From NCBI RefSeq assembly GCF_000264785.1, contig NZ_AFJI01000018.1:1-64000 (forward strand): a stretch of 64,000 nucleotides of DNA, read 5' to 3'. Numbering within the stretch: position 1 is the stretch's first letter; every line of letters begins with the position of its first letter. The notes under the pieces were generated by a model. That model searched no databases and was not told the origin of the DNA. It saw only the letters and a list, made by a program, of their open reading frames with translations. Below are positions 29,916-39,849 of the stretch, in pieces. A program made the translations under genes and the position numbers. Source of the stretch: Edwardsiella ictaluri ATCC 33202. Its GTDB lineage: Bacteria; Pseudomonadota; Gammaproteobacteria; Enterobacterales; Enterobacteriaceae.

Positions 29916-30202
29916 TGCAGAGCCCTTCATTCCAACACCATCTGGCTATTCAGGCACGTCGCCGTCCGGAGATCCTGGAGCGGGTTTTGCGCGTGGTGCG
30001 CCACCGAGGCTTTGAGATCCACGCCATGAACATGGCTCAGGACGGCGACTGTGATAGCGTCAATATTGAGCTGACGGTGGCCAGTACGCGGCCGGTCACA
30101 CTGCTGTCGTCCCAGCTGATTAAGCTGCTGGACGTCGCTCGGGTTGATGTCAGCGCCCCACGATCGTTGCGCATGCTGCCCCGTCGCCAGGTGCTGGGCT
30201 GA
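29912..30202 (+). CDS. ilvM: acetolactate synthase II, small regulatory subunit
   Basis: This 96-residue partner of IlvG contains one ACT-like domain: [20 protein letters not shown], then [19 protein letters not shown]. It stabilises and activates the large subunit; the isozyme II complex is classically valine-insensitive. It is slightly longer than E. coli IlvM (87 residues), with extra residues near both ends. The start ATG at 29912 overlaps the ilvG stop (ATGATG context); the second Met is an alternative. Confidence 0.95.
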   Translation: MMQSPSFQHHLAIQARRRPEILERVLRVVRHRGFEIHAMNMAQDGDCDSVNIELTVASTRPVTLLSSQLIKLLDVARVDVSAPRSLRMLPRRQVLG

Positions 30203-30255
30203 GTAGTTTTCCCCATTATTGAATCAGGCGCAGGTCGCCAGTAAGGAATAAGTTA

Positions 30256-31185
30256 ATGACCACCAAGAAAGCGGATTATATCTGGTTTAACGGCGATATG
30301 GTGCCCTGGGGCGAGGCCCGGGTACACGTGATGTCTCACGCTCTGCACTACGGTACCTCGGTTTTTGAGGGGGTGCGTTGCTACGAAACCCACCGTGGCC
30401 CGGCGGTATTCCGCCACCGTGAACATATGCAGCGCCTGCATGATTCGGCGCGTATTTATCGCATGCCGCTGGCCTACAGCGTTGAGGAGTTGATGGCCGC
30501 CTGCCGTGAAACCCTGCGCCGGAATCAGCTGTCGAGCGCCTATATCCGCCCGCTGGTCTTTATCGGTGACGTCGGCATGGGCGTGAATCCGCCCGCAGGC
30601 TATGGCACGGATGTGATCCTTGCCGCTTTCCCCTGGGGAGCCTATCTGGGGGAGGAGGCGCTGGAGCAGGGTATCGATGCCATGGTCTCCTCCTGGCATC
30701 GTGCCGCTCCCAATACCATTCCGACCGCGGCCAAGGCCGGTGGAAACTATCTCTCTTCACTGCTGGTGGGATCAGAGGCACGGCGCCACGGTTATCAGGA
30801 GGGCATTGCGCTGGATGTCCACGGCTATGTTTCTGAGGGGGCAGGTGAAAACCTGTTTATGGTGAAAAATGGGGTGATCTTCACGCCGCCGTTTACCTCC
30901 GCTGCCCTGCCGGGGATCACCCGTGACGCGATCATCACCCTGGCACAGGCGCAGGGGCTGGAGGTGCGGGAGCAGGTGCTGTCCCGCGAGGCACTGTACC
31001 TGGCCGATGAAATTTTTATGTCGGGTACGGCGGCAGAAATTACGCCGGTGCGCAGCGTGGATGGTATCCAGGTCGGGATTGGCCGCTGTGGCCCTATCAC
31101 CAAGCGGGTACAACAGGCCTTTTTTGGCCTGTTCAACGGCCAGACCGAGGACCGCTTTGGCTGGCTGGATCCGGTGAATCCATAA
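30256..31185 (+). CDS. ilvE: branched-chain amino acid aminotransferase
   Basis: IlvE carries out the last step of valine, leucine and isoleucine synthesis, transferring an amino group from glutamate. The 309-residue fold-type IV PLP enzyme has HYGTSVFEGVRCYET near the N-terminus, the PLP-binding Lys160 in TAAKAGGNYLSSLL, then EGIALDVHGYVSEGAGENLF and the phosphate-site FMSGTAAEITPVRSVDG. It is third in the ilvGMEDA operon, 53 bp after ilvM, with AAGGAATAA ahead of the ATG. Confidence 0.97.
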   Translation: MTTKKADYIWFNGDMVPWGEARVHVMSHALHYGTSVFEGVRCYETHRGPAVFRHREHMQRLHDSARIYRMPLAYSVEELMAACRETLRRNQLSSAYIRPLVFIGDVGMGVNPPAGYGTDVILAAFPWGAYLGEEALEQGIDAMVSSWHRAAPNTIPTAAKAGGNYLSSLLVGSEARRHGYQEGIALDVHGYVSEGAGENLFMVKNGVIFTPPFTSAALPGITRDAIITLAQAQGLEVREQVLSREALYLADEIFMSGTAAEITPVRSVDGIQVGIGRCGPITKRVQQAFFGLFNGQTEDRFGWLDPVNP

Positions 31186-31286
31186 GCCTGCCGCTCCGGT
31201 AGGCTGAGCCGATGGGGCGTCGGGAGTGCGGCGCCCGTTCATTGATTTTCCCGCGCAGCGCGGGTAACGCAGGGAGTGAATTGTGC

Positions 31287-33137
31287 ATGCCTAAGTATCG
31301 TTCTGCCACGACCACCCATGGCCGTAATATGGCCGGTGCCCGCGCGCTGTGGCGCGCGACCGGAATGACCGACGCGGATTTCGGCAAGCCGATCATTGCC
31401 GTGGTGAACTCGTTTACCCAGTTTGTGCCGGGCCATGTGCATCTGCGCGATTTGGGCCGGTTGGTCGCCGCGCAGATCGAGGCCACCGGCGGTGTGGCGA
31501 AAGAGTTTAATACCATCGCCGTGGATGACGGTATCGCCATGGGGCACGGCGGCATGCTCTATTCGTTGCCCTCGCGGGAGCTTATCGCCGACTCCGTTGA
31601 ATATATGGTCAATGCCCACTGCGCCGATGCCATGGTCTGCATCTCCAACTGCGACAAGATCACCCCCGGGATGATGATGGCGGCGCTGCGCCTGAATATC
31701 CCGGTGATTTTTGTCTCCGGGGGCCCGATGGAGGCCGGTAAAACCAAGCTCTCCGATCGGTTGATTAAGCTGGATCTGGTCGATGCGATGATCCAGGGAG
31801 CCAACCCGCAGGTCAGCGATGCGCAGAGTGAGCAGATAGAGCGCGCCGCCTGCCCAACCTGCGGCTCCTGCTCCGGGATGTTTACCGCCAACTCCATGAA
31901 CTGCCTGACCGAGGCGCTGGGGCTGGCGCTGCCGGGCAACGGCTCCCTGCTGGCGACCCACGCCGATCGCCGGGCGCTGTTTGAGGAGGCGGGGCAGCGT
32001 ATCGTCGCTCTGACCCGGCGCTACTATGAACAGGATGATGTGTCGGTGCTGCCACGCAGCATCGCCTGTAAGGCAGCTTTTGAGAATGCCATGACACTGG
32101 ATATCGCCATGGGGGGATCGACCAATACGGTGCTGCATCTGCTGGCCGCGGCGCAGGAGGGGGAGATCGACTTTACCCTGGCGGACATCGATCGCCTGTC
32201 GCGCCAGGTCCCGCACCTGTGCAAGGTTGCGCCCAGCACGCCGGATTACCATATGGAGGACGTGCACCGCGCAGGCGGGGTGATGGGGATTCTGGGCGAG
32301 CTGGATCGCGCCGGATTGCTCAATCGCGGCGTCGCTAACGTGCTGGGGCTGGGTCTGAGTGAAACCCTGGCCCGCTACGACATCATGCGCAGCGACGATG
32401 ACGCGCTGCAGCGTCTGTATCGCGCCGGACCCGCCGGTCTGCGTACTGTCGAACCCTTTGCCCAGTCCTGCCGCTGGGATGCGCTGGATAGGGACCGGCA
32501 GCAGGGCTGTATCCGCGCGCGTGAGCATGCCTACAGTCAGGATGGGGGGCTGGCGGTGCTCTCGGGCAACCTGGCGCAGGACGGCTGCATCGTCAAGACC
32601 GCCGGTGTTGATCCCGATAGCCTGGTCTTCCGCGGCCCGGCCCGGGTATTTGAAAGTCAGGAGGAGGCCGTCGAGGCGATACTCGGTGGGCGGATCCACC
32701 CCGGCGACGTGCTGGTGATCCGCTATGAAGGGCCCAAGGGAGGCCCGGGGATGCAGGAGATGCTCTATCCTACCGCCTATCTCAAGTCGATGGGGTTGGG
32801 AAAACAGTGTGCCCTGATCACCGACGGGCGCTTTTCCGGTGGAACCTCCGGCCTGTCCATCGGGCATGTCTCGCCGGAGGCCGCCAGCGGCGGCGCCATT
32901 GCGCTGGTGCGCGACGGCGATCCGATCGAGATCGATATTCCGGTGCGCCATATCCGTTTAGCCATTGCCGAAAGCGAGCTGGCGCTGCGGCGCCAGCAGG
33001 AGCTGGCGCGCGGCACACAGGCGTGGACCCCGCGCGACCGGCGTCGTAAGGTCTCGCTGGCGCTGCGCGCCTACGCCAGCCTGGCGACCAGCGCTGATCG
33101 CGGCGCAGTGCGCGATAGAGCGAAGCTGGGAGGTTAA
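31287..33137 (+). CDS. ilvD: dihydroxy-acid dehydratase
   Basis: IlvD dehydrates 2,3-dihydroxy acids to the 2-oxo acids used by IlvE. The 616-residue protein equals the E. coli length. Iron-sulfur cluster cysteines appear in [11 protein letters not shown] and in [20 protein letters not shown]; the C-terminal domain has [18 protein letters not shown] and [21 protein letters not shown] chose ATG 31287 ([20 protein letters not shown]) over upstream in-frame starts because it matches the family N-terminus. The oxygen-sensitive cluster makes this a known weak point of the pathway under oxidative stress. Confidence 0.97.
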   Translation: MPKYRSATTTHGRNMAGARALWRATGMTDADFGKPIIAVVNSFTQFVPGHVHLRDLGRLVAAQIEATGGVAKEFNTIAVDDGIAMGHGGMLYSLPSRELIADSVEYMVNAHCADAMVCISNCDKITPGMMMAALRLNIPVIFVSGGPMEAGKTKLSDRLIKLDLVDAMIQGANPQVSDAQSEQIERAACPTCGSCSGMFTANSMNCLTEALGLALPGNGSLLATHADRRALFEEAGQRIVALTRRYYEQDDVSVLPRSIACKAAFENAMTLDIAMGGSTNTVLHLLAAAQEGEIDFTLADIDRLSRQVPHLCKVAPSTPDYHMEDVHRAGGVMGILGELDRAGLLNRGVANVLGLGLSETLARYDIMRSDDDALQRLYRAGPAGLRTVEPFAQSCRWDALDRDRQQGCIRAREHAYSQDGGLAVLSGNLAQDGCIVKTAGVDPDSLVFRGPARVFESQEEAVEAILGGRIHPGDVLVIRYEGPKGGPGMQEMLYPTAYLKSMGLGKQCALITDGRFSGGTSGLSIGHVSPEAASGGAIALVRDGDPIEIDIPVRHIRLAIAESELALRRQQELARGTQAWTPRDRRRKVSLALRAYASLATSADRGAVRDRAKLGG

Positions 33138-33139
33138 GG

Positions 33140-34684
33140 ATGACGTCGAACCCCTTTATCTCTTCGGCGCCGGACGGCGCGGAATACCTGCGGGCGGTGC
33201 TGCGCTCGCCGGTATATGAGGTGGCACAGGTCACGCCGCTGCAGATGATGGAAAAGCTTTCAGGCCGCCTGGGTAACCATATTCTGGTTAAGCGCGAGGA
33301 TCGCCAGCCGGTACACAGTTTTAAGCTGCGCGGGGCCTACGCGATGATCGCCGGGCTGAATGAGACCCAGCGGGCCTGCGGCGTGATCACCGCCTCGGCG
33401 GGAAATCACGCCCAGGGCGTGGCGCTGTCGGCGTCGCGACTGGGGATCGCGGCCACCATTGTCATGCCGCGGGCGACGGCGGAGATCAAGGTTGAGGCGG
33501 TACGCGGCTTCGGTGGCCGGGTACTGCTGTACGGCGCCAACTTTGATGAGGCCAAGGCCCATGCCATCCAGATGGCACAGGAAACCGGCATGACCTTTAT
33601 TCCGCCCTTCGATCATCCGGCGGTGATCGCGGGTCAGGGAACCTTGGCGCTGGAGCTGCTGCAGCAGGATGCCCACCTCGACCGTATTTTTGTGCCGGTG
33701 GGCGGTGGTGGGCTGGCTGCCGGCGTGGCAGTGCTGATTAAACAGCTGATGCCGCAGATCAAGGTGATCGGCGTGGAGGCCGAGGACTCCGCCTGTCTGC
33801 GCGCGGCGCTGGATGCCGGTCGGCCGGTGGATCTGCCGCGGGTTGGCCTGTTTGCAGAAGGGGTGGCGGTCAAACGCATCGGTGATGAGACGTTCCGCCT
33901 GTGCCAGCGCTATCTGGACGATGTAATTACGGTGGATAGCGACGCTATCTGCGCCGCCGTCAAGGATCTGTTTGAGGATGTGCGGGCCGTCGCGGAGCCC
34001 TCGGGTGCGCTGGCGTTGGCCGGGTTGAAACAGTATGTCCAGCGACATGCACTGCGTGGCGAGCGGCTGGCGCACGTGCTGTCCGGCGCCAATCTGAACT
34101 TTCACGGTCTACGCTATGTCTCCGAGCGCTGTGAGCTGGGTGAGCAGCGCGAGGCGCTGCTGGCGGTGACCATCCCGGAGCGTAAGGGCAGCTTCCTGAC
34201 GTTTTGTCAGCTGTTGGGGGGGCGCTCGGTGACCGAGTTTAACTACCGCTATGCCGATGCCGACAGCGCCTGCATTTTTGTCGGCGTGCGGCTGACCGGC
34301 GGGCGTGGTGAGCGTGAGGAGATCATCGCCTCGCTGCGCGGCGGCGGCTATCAGGTGGTGGATCTCTCCGATGATGAGATGGCCAAGCTGCACGTACGCT
34401 ATATGGTGGGCGGTCGGCCCAGCAAGCCGCTGCAGGAGCGGCTGTATAGCTTTGAGTTTCCCGAGGCGCCCGGGGCGCTGCTGAAGTTCCTGCATACCCT
34501 GGGCACCCATTGGAACATCTCCCTGTTTCACTATCGCAGCCACGGTACCGACTTTGGCCGGGTGCTGGCGGCGTTTGAGCGGCCAGACAGCGATGCCAGC
34601 TTCGAGGCGCGTCTCAAGGAGCTGGGCTATGAGTGTCACGATGAGACGGGTAATCCGGCGTTTCGCTTCTTTTTACAGGGATAG
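33140..34684 (+). CDS. ilvA: threonine deaminase (biosynthetic)
   Basis: IlvA converts threonine to 2-oxobutyrate, the committed step to isoleucine, and is inhibited by isoleucine. The 514-residue protein has a PLP catalytic domain (Lys62 in VHSFKLRGAY; glycine loop VGGGGLAAGV) and two C-terminal ACT-like regulatory domains (about 325-514) with EFNYRYAD and FHYRSHGTDFGRVLAAFE. It starts two bases after the ilvD stop and ends the ilvLGMEDA operon. It is convergent with ilvY with only three bases between the stops, so read-through into either gene is possible. Confidence 0.97.
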   Translation: MTSNPFISSAPDGAEYLRAVLRSPVYEVAQVTPLQMMEKLSGRLGNHILVKREDRQPVHSFKLRGAYAMIAGLNETQRACGVITASAGNHAQGVALSASRLGIAATIVMPRATAEIKVEAVRGFGGRVLLYGANFDEAKAHAIQMAQETGMTFIPPFDHPAVIAGQGTLALELLQQDAHLDRIFVPVGGGGLAAGVAVLIKQLMPQIKVIGVEAEDSACLRAALDAGRPVDLPRVGLFAEGVAVKRIGDETFRLCQRYLDDVITVDSDAICAAVKDLFEDVRAVAEPSGALALAGLKQYVQRHALRGERLAHVLSGANLNFHGLRYVSERCELGEQREALLAVTIPERKGSFLTFCQLLGGRSVTEFNYRYADADSACIFVGVRLTGGRGEREEIIASLRGGGYQVVDLSDDEMAKLHVRYMVGGRPSKPLQERLYSFEFPEAPGALLKFLHTLGTHWNISLFHYRSHGTDFGRVLAAFERPDSDASFEARLKELGYECHDETGNPAFRFFLQG

Positions 34685-34687
34685 CGC

Positions 34688-35584
34688 TTAAGGCGCCGCG
34701 TGGGCCAGCAGCGACCAGAAGGCGGCGATCGGCGGCTCGCGCAGGCGTTTATGCTGTACACAGACGCCGAGCTCAAAGGGGGCGATGGCAACGTCGTTGT
34801 CCAGCGTGACGAGGCGGGCGCGTACGCTGTCCGGGCTGTTGTCGATCACCACCCCGGGCAGCAGGGCGATGCCGCAGCCCAGCGCCACCATGGAGACGAT
34901 GGCTTCATGACCGGCGACGGTGGCGTAAATGCGCGGTGCCGGGATACGGCGGCGGCGAAACCACTGATCGATGCGCTGCCGTGTCGGCCCGTGCTGCGGC
35001 AGAATAAACGGGATCTGTGCCCAGTCCGGGCGGGGACGCTGCGCCTGATGACGTACCGGGCAGGGCTGGGCCGGGGCGATCAGCCGCAGCGGGATTTCGC
35101 CAATCGGATAGAACGCAACGCTGGTGGGCAGAGACTGGGGGCGTCCGGCGATGGCCAGATCCGCCGTGCCGCCCTGGACTTTGCTGACGGCGTCGGCGGC
35201 GTCGCCGGTGGTCAGGCGGATATCCACTTGCGGATGATGGGCGCGAAAACGGTCCAGGATCGGCGGTAGATGGCTGTAGGCGGCGGTTACGGAGCAGAAC
35301 AGGTGCAGCTCGCCGCACAGGGCCGTGCCGTGGCTGTCCAACCCACTGCGTAGTTGCCGGTAGTGCAGCAGCGTCTGGCGGGCGAAATCCTGCAGCTGTT
35401 CGCCTGCCGCCGTCAGGCGGACATCGCGGTTGTCGCGTAGCAACAGCGGTTGACCGAGCTCCTCCTCTAAGCGCTGGATCTGGCGCGATAGCGTGGAGGG
35501 GCTGACGTGCACCGCCGCCGCGGTACGGCCAAAATGGCGGCTTTCAGACAGGTGTAAAAACAGTTTCAGATCGCGGATATCCAT
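34688..35584 (-). CDS. ilvY: LysR-type activator of ilvC
   Basis: IlvY activates ilvC in response to the substrates of IlvC (acetolactate or acetohydroxybutyrate) and represses itself. The 298-residue LysR protein has an N-terminal winged helix-turn-helix (MDIRDLKLFLHLSESRHFGR, then AAAVHVSPSTLSRQIQRLEE), followed by a periplasmic-binding-protein-like inducer domain. ATG 35584 matches the family start. The gene is divergent from ilvC across a 198-bp operator region, the arrangement known in E. coli. Confidence 0.95.
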   Translation of the reverse strand: MDIRDLKLFLHLSESRHFGRTAAAVHVSPSTLSRQIQRLEEELGQPLLLRDNRDVRLTAAGEQLQDFARQTLLHYRQLRSGLDSHGTALCGELHLFCSVTAAYSHLPPILDRFRAHHPQVDIRLTTGDAADAVSKVQGGTADLAIAGRPQSLPTSVAFYPIGEIPLRLIAPAQPCPVRHQAQRPRPDWAQIPFILPQHGPTRQRIDQWFRRRRIPAPRIYATVAGHEAIVSMVALGCGIALLPGVVIDNSPDSVRARLVTLDNDVAIAPFELGVCVQHKRLREPPIAAFWSLLAHAAP

Positions 35585-35605
35585 CGTATGGCATCGCCTA
35601 GGTTG

Positions 35606-35620
35606 TTGCAAAATACGCAA
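35606..35620. promoter_or_regulatory. probable IlvY operator in the ilvY-ilvC intergenic region
   Basis: TTGC (35606-35609) and GCAA (35617-35620) form an inverted pair with a seven-base AT-rich centre, of the T-N11-A type bound by LysR regulators. An AT-rich tract (35610-35650) follows. The site lies just upstream of the ilvY start and about 165 bp before ilvC. Assignment to IlvY is inferred from position. Confidence 0.5.
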
Positions 35621-35782
35621 TTATATCTTCTCAATATATCAATTTAAGCAACATTCGTCCTGGCCTATGATGGATTTATCGCCACCGGACAAACGCCGGA
35701 CGGGCAGGGTAACGGACAACGGAGTGTCACCGGGAATATTGCCGGCAACACGGTCGCATCACTGAACAGGATGGAGTGCAGC

Positions 35783-37261
35783 ATGAGCAACTATTTTAAT
35801 ACGCTGAATCTGCGCCAGCAGCTGGCGCAGCTGGGCAAGTGCCGTTTTATGGCGCGGACGGAGTTTGCCGATGGGGTTAATGCCCTGCGCGGTAAGAAGG
35901 TGGTGATCGTCGGCTGCGGCGCCCAGGGGCTGAACCAGGGGCTGAACATGCGCGATTCGGGGCTGGATGTCGCCTATGCCCTGCGTGCAGAGGCGATCGC
36001 CGAACGGCGCGACTCCTATCGCCGCGCCACCGAGCACGGTTTTTGCGTCGGGGATTATCAGGCCCTGATCCCACAGGCCGATCTGGTTATCAACCTGACG
36101 CCGGACAAACAGCATGCCGCCGTGGTCAGCGCGGTGCAGCCGCTGATGAAGCCGGGGGCGGCGCTGGGGTATTCGCACGGCTTTAATATTGTTGAGGTGG
36201 GACAGCAGATCCGTCCGGACATCACCGTGGTGATGGTTGCCCCCAAGTGCCCCGGTACCGAAGTGCGCGAGGAGTATAAGCGTGGCTTTGGCGTGCCGAC
36301 CCTGATCGCGGTGCACCCGGAAAACGATCCGCGCGGAGCGGGGATGGCGATTGCCAAGGCGTGGGCGTCGGCGACCGGTGGCGATCGCGCCGGGGTGCTG
36401 GAGTCATCGTTTGTGGCAGAGGTAAAGTCTGACCTGATGGGCGAGCAGACCATTCTGTGTGGGATGCTGCAGACCGGCTCACTGCTGTGCTATGAGCGCC
36501 TGGTTGCCGAGGGGGCCGATCCGGCCTGGGCCGGCAAGCTGATCCAGTTTGGCTGGGAGACCATCACCGAGGCCCTGAAGCAGGGCGGGATCACCCTGAT
36601 GATGGATCGCCTTTCCAATCCTGCCAAGCTTCGCGCCTACACGCTGGCCGGGCAGCTCAAGACGCTGATGGCACCGCTGTTTGCCAAGCATATGGATGAC
36701 ATTCTCTCCGGCGCCTTCTCTCAGGGGATGATGGCGGACTGGGCCGCGGACGATGCCCACCTGCTGACTTGGCGCGCGGAGACCGGCGAAAGCGCCTTTG
36801 AAAAGGCGCCGCCGTTTGAGGGCAAGATCGATGAGCAGACCTATTTTGATCGCGGTGTGCTGCTGGTGGCGATGGTGAAGGCCGGGGTCGAGCTGGCCTT
36901 CGAAACCATGGTCGCCTCCGGCATCGTCGCCGAATCCGCCTATTATGAGTCGCTGCATGAGCTTCCGCTGATCGCCAATACCATCGCCCGCCGGCGGCTG
37001 TATGAGATGAACGTGGTTATCTCTGATACCGCCGAATATGGCAACTACCTGTTTGCCAACGCGGCTGTTCCGCTGCTGCGTCAAGGGTTTATGGAGACGC
37101 TGCAGCCGGGGGATCTGGGGCAGCCGCTGCCGGCGGAGGCAGTGGATAACGCCGCGCTGCGCGAGGTCAATCAGGCCATCCGTCAGCATCCCATTGAGAC
37201 GGTCGGCGAGCGCCTACGCGGCTATATGACCGATATGAAGCGCGTGGCCGTCGCCGGTTAG
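35783..37261 (+). CDS. ilvC: ketol-acid reductoisomerase (class II)
   Basis: IlvC isomerises and reduces acetolactate or acetohydroxybutyrate with NADPH and Mg. The 492-residue length marks the long, class II form with a duplicated knotted C-terminal domain. The Rossmann site is [20 protein letters not shown], and the NADPH-phosphate binding region is [40 protein letters not shown] follows. I chose ATG 35783 ([20 protein letters not shown]) over 35771. Its stop codon overlaps the end of a ppiC remnant on the other strand. Confidence 0.97.
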   Translation: MSNYFNTLNLRQQLAQLGKCRFMARTEFADGVNALRGKKVVIVGCGAQGLNQGLNMRDSGLDVAYALRAEAIAERRDSYRRATEHGFCVGDYQALIPQADLVINLTPDKQHAAVVSAVQPLMKPGAALGYSHGFNIVEVGQQIRPDITVVMVAPKCPGTEVREEYKRGFGVPTLIAVHPENDPRGAGMAIAKAWASATGGDRAGVLESSFVAEVKSDLMGEQTILCGMLQTGSLLCYERLVAEGADPAWAGKLIQFGWETITEALKQGGITLMMDRLSNPAKLRAYTLAGQLKTLMAPLFAKHMDDILSGAFSQGMMADWAADDAHLLTWRAETGESAFEKAPPFEGKIDEQTYFDRGVLLVAMVKAGVELAFETMVASGIVAESAYYESLHELPLIANTIARRRLYEMNVVISDTAEYGNYLFANAAVPLLRQGFMETLQPGDLGQPLPAEAVDNAALREVNQAIRQHPIETVGERLRGYMTDMKRVAVAG

Positions 37262-37539
37262 CTGCGGTACAGCACTTTAATGACGTGGTAGCCGAAACGG
37301 GTTTTGATCGGGCCGATAGGGGTCAGCAGCGGGCCGCTGAAGACGGCGCGATCAAACTCGGGCACCATGCTTCCCTTCGTAAACTCCCCTAGGTCGCCGC
37401 CCTAGCGCTTGGAGGGACAGCGGGAATGGCGACGCGCCAGCGTTTGAAATGAGGCACCTCGCTTCAGCTTTTGCAGCAGCGATTCGGCCTCGCTCTGACT
37501 CTCAACCAGAATGTGCAGTGCGGCGGCGCGGCGGGCCAT
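37258..37539 (-). pseudogene. ppiC: ppiC (parvulin prolyl isomerase) with in-frame amber codon
   Basis: The minus strand encodes a 93-codon parvulin, the same length as E. coli PpiC: MARRAAALHILVESQSEAES, then LARRHSRCPSKR, a TAG at codon 46 (37402-37404), and [20 protein letters not shown], ending YHVIKVLY. The frame is otherwise perfect on both sides, so a single substitution (for example AAG to TAG) disables it. Position between ilvC and rep is as in E. coli. A sequencing error or suppression cannot be excluded. Its stop overlaps the ilvC stop. Confidence 0.85.
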
Positions 37540-37702
37540 GGGGGTATCCTTAGGGTTATTGAGATCGGTGACGTAAGAGATCGTGCAGGCGTCAGACGGT
37601 ATGCGACCGCCCGTCGGCGTGATGAAAACCTGCGTAGTGTACGGCGGCAGCGCAGCGCAGGCAATGCGCCGCCGTCGCGGTTTTTTTTCCGCCGTCGCTT
37701 TC

Positions 37703-37711
37703 TGCTACAAT
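37703..37711 (+). promoter_or_regulatory. extended -10 promoter upstream of rep
   Basis: TG-C-TACAAT (37703-37711) is an extended -10 element about 43 bp before the rep ATG. It is preceded by a T-run (37681-37688), and no good -35 is visible. Confidence 0.45.
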
Positions 37712-37753
37712 CGCCTCCCGCCCATGGGGGTCACCATTAGCAGGAATATCGTC

Positions 37754-39781
37754 ATGCGCTTAAATCCCGGTCAACAGCAGGCCGTCGAATTTGTTACCGG
37801 CCCCTGTCTGGTTCTGGCGGGCGCCGGCTCCGGTAAGACCCGGGTGATCACCAACAAGATAGCCCACCTGATCCGCGTATGCGGCTATCAGGCGCGCCAC
37901 ATCGCCGCCGTCACCTTCACCAATAAGGCGGCGCGTGAGATGAAAGAGCGCGTGGCGCAGACGCTGGGGCGCAAAGAGGCTCGCGGGCTGATGATTTCAA
38001 CCTTCCATACCCTGGGGTTGGAGATCATCAAGCGTGAGTATAAGGCGCTGGGGATGAAGTCCAACTTCTCCCTGTTCGACGATCAGGATCAGCTGGCTTT
38101 GCTGACCGATCTGACCGAGCGCTGGCTGGAAAAGGACAAAACCCAGCTGCAGCAGCTGATCGCGACCATCTCCAACTGGAAGAACGATCTGATCGATCCC
38201 GCCCAGGCGGCGGCGCAGGCGCGCTCAGCGCGGGAACGGCTGTTCGCCGACTGCTATGGCCTGTATGACACCCAGCTCAAGTCCTGCAATGTACTGGATT
38301 TTGACGATCTGATCCTGCTGCCGACGCTGCTGCTGCGCCGTGACCCAGAGGTGCGTGAACGCTGGCAGCAGCGCATCCGTTACCTGCTGGTCGATGAATA
38401 TCAGGACACCAACACCAGCCAGTATGAGCTGGTGAAGCTGCTGGTTGGCAGTCGCGCCCGCTTTACCGTGGTGGGTGACGATGATCAGTCAATTTACTCC
38501 TGGCGCGGCGCGCGCCCGCAGAATCTGGTGCTGCTGAAAGAGGACTTTCCGGCGCTGCAGGTGGTCAAACTGGAGCAGAACTATCGCTCTTCGCAGCGCA
38601 TTCTCAAGGCGGCCAATATCCTGATTGCCAATAACCCACACGTCTTTGAAAAGCGCCTGTTTTCTGAGCTGGGCTACGGTGAGCCGCTTAAGGTGATCAC
38701 GGCCAACAATGAAGATCATGAGGCGGAGCGCGTGGTCGGCGAACTGATTGCCCATCACTTTATTCACAAAACCGCCTACAGCGACTATGCGATCCTCTAC
38801 CGCGGCAACCACCAGTCGCGGGTGTTCGAAAAAATGCTGATGCAAAACCGCATTCCGTACAAGATTTCGGGTGGAACCTCTTTCTTTTCCCGGGCGGAGA
38901 TCAAAGATCTGCTCTCCTACCTGCGGGTGTTGACCAACCCGGATGATGACAGCGCCTTTTTGCGTATCGTCAATACGCCGCGGCGAGAGATAGGCCCCTC
39001 GACCCTGCAAAAGCTTGGGGCGTGGGCGAATCAGCGCGGCATCAGCCTGTTTCGCGCCAGCTTTGATGTGGGGCTGGAACAGACCCTGAGCGGCCGCGGT
39101 CTGGCGTCGCTGCAGCATTTTACCCGCTGGATGGATGAGCTGTCCCGGCTGTGTGAGCGCGACGCGACGGCGGCGGTACGCGATCTGATCCACGGCATCG
39201 ACTACGAGAGCTGGCTGTGTGAAACGTCGGCCAGCCCGCGCGCGGCGGAGATGCGCATGAAGAACGTCAATCAGCTGTTCGGCTGGATGACCGACATGCT
39301 GCAGGGCAGCGATCTGGATGAGCCGATGACCCTGACGCAGGTGGTGAATCGCTTTACGCTGCGCGACATGATGGAGCGCGGTGAGTCTGAGGAGGAGGCC
39401 GATCAGGTGCAGCTGATGACCCTGCATGCCTCTAAGGGGCTGGAGTTCCCCTACGTGTATCTGGTCGGGATGGAGGAGGGGCTGCTGCCGCATCAGAGCA
39501 GCATCGATGAGGACAACGTCGATGAGGAGCGGCGCCTGGCCTATGTCGGTATCACCCGGGCCCAGAAAGCGTTGGTGTTTACCCTGTGCCGTGAGCGCCG
39601 CCAGTACGGTGAGCTGATGCGTCCGGAGCCCAGCCGTTTTCTGCTGGAGCTGCCGCAGGACGATCTGAGCTGGGAGAGTGCCCGTAAGGTGGTCAGTCCG
39701 CAGGAGCGCATGCAGCGTGGGCAGTCCCACCTAGCCAATCTGAAGGCGCAGCTGGCGCGGGCGAAATCGGCGCAGGATTAA
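37754..39781 (+). CDS. rep: ATP-dependent DNA helicase Rep
   Basis: Rep is a superfamily 1A 3'-5' helicase that clears proteins ahead of the replication fork and interacts with DnaB. The 675-residue protein has Walker A GAGSGKT at residues 23-29, the motif II sequence [44 protein letters not shown], and motif [16 protein letters not shown] 37754 ([13 protein letters not shown]) matches the family start; the long upstream open extension runs through the promoter and is rejected. Confidence 0.97.
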   Translation: MRLNPGQQQAVEFVTGPCLVLAGAGSGKTRVITNKIAHLIRVCGYQARHIAAVTFTNKAAREMKERVAQTLGRKEARGLMISTFHTLGLEIIKREYKALGMKSNFSLFDDQDQLALLTDLTERWLEKDKTQLQQLIATISNWKNDLIDPAQAAAQARSARERLFADCYGLYDTQLKSCNVLDFDDLILLPTLLLRRDPEVRERWQQRIRYLLVDEYQDTNTSQYELVKLLVGSRARFTVVGDDDQSIYSWRGARPQNLVLLKEDFPALQVVKLEQNYRSSQRILKAANILIANNPHVFEKRLFSELGYGEPLKVITANNEDHEAERVVGELIAHHFIHKTAYSDYAILYRGNHQSRVFEKMLMQNRIPYKISGGTSFFSRAEIKDLLSYLRVLTNPDDDSAFLRIVNTPRREIGPSTLQKLGAWANQRGISLFRASFDVGLEQTLSGRGLASLQHFTRWMDELSRLCERDATAAVRDLIHGIDYESWLCETSASPRAAEMRMKNVNQLFGWMTDMLQGSDLDEPMTLTQVVNRFTLRDMMERGESEEEADQVQLMTLHASKGLEFPYVYLVGMEEGLLPHQSSIDEDNVDEERRLAYVGITRAQKALVFTLCRERRQYGELMRPEPSRFLLELPQDDLSWESARKVVSPQERMQRGQSHLANLKAQLARAKSAQD

Positions 39782-39807
39782 GGGAAAGAAGAGCGTAAGA
39801 AAACGTG

Positions 39808-39834
39808 TATGGGGCGCCCGGCGAGCGCCCCATA
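39808..39834. terminator. strong hairpin between convergent rep and gppA
   Basis: TATGGGGCGC (39808-39817) pairs perfectly with GCGCCCCATA (39825-39834) around a seven-base loop, in the 68-bp gap between converging stops. No long T-run follows, so it may act as an mRNA 3' stabiliser or a weak bidirectional terminator. Confidence 0.6.
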
Positions 39835-39849
39835 CTGGGGGCATCGGGA

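Noticed and set aside
31239-32951. 570-codon open frame on the strand opposite ilvD
   Set aside because: It lies wholly within a clear ilvD gene, has low-complexity His/Gln/Arg-rich sequence and no family motifs. Such antisense frames are common in GC-rich genes.
38489-39730. 413-codon open frame opposite rep
   Set aside because: Entirely antisense to a motif-complete helicase gene, with no recognisable domain and no ribosome binding site.
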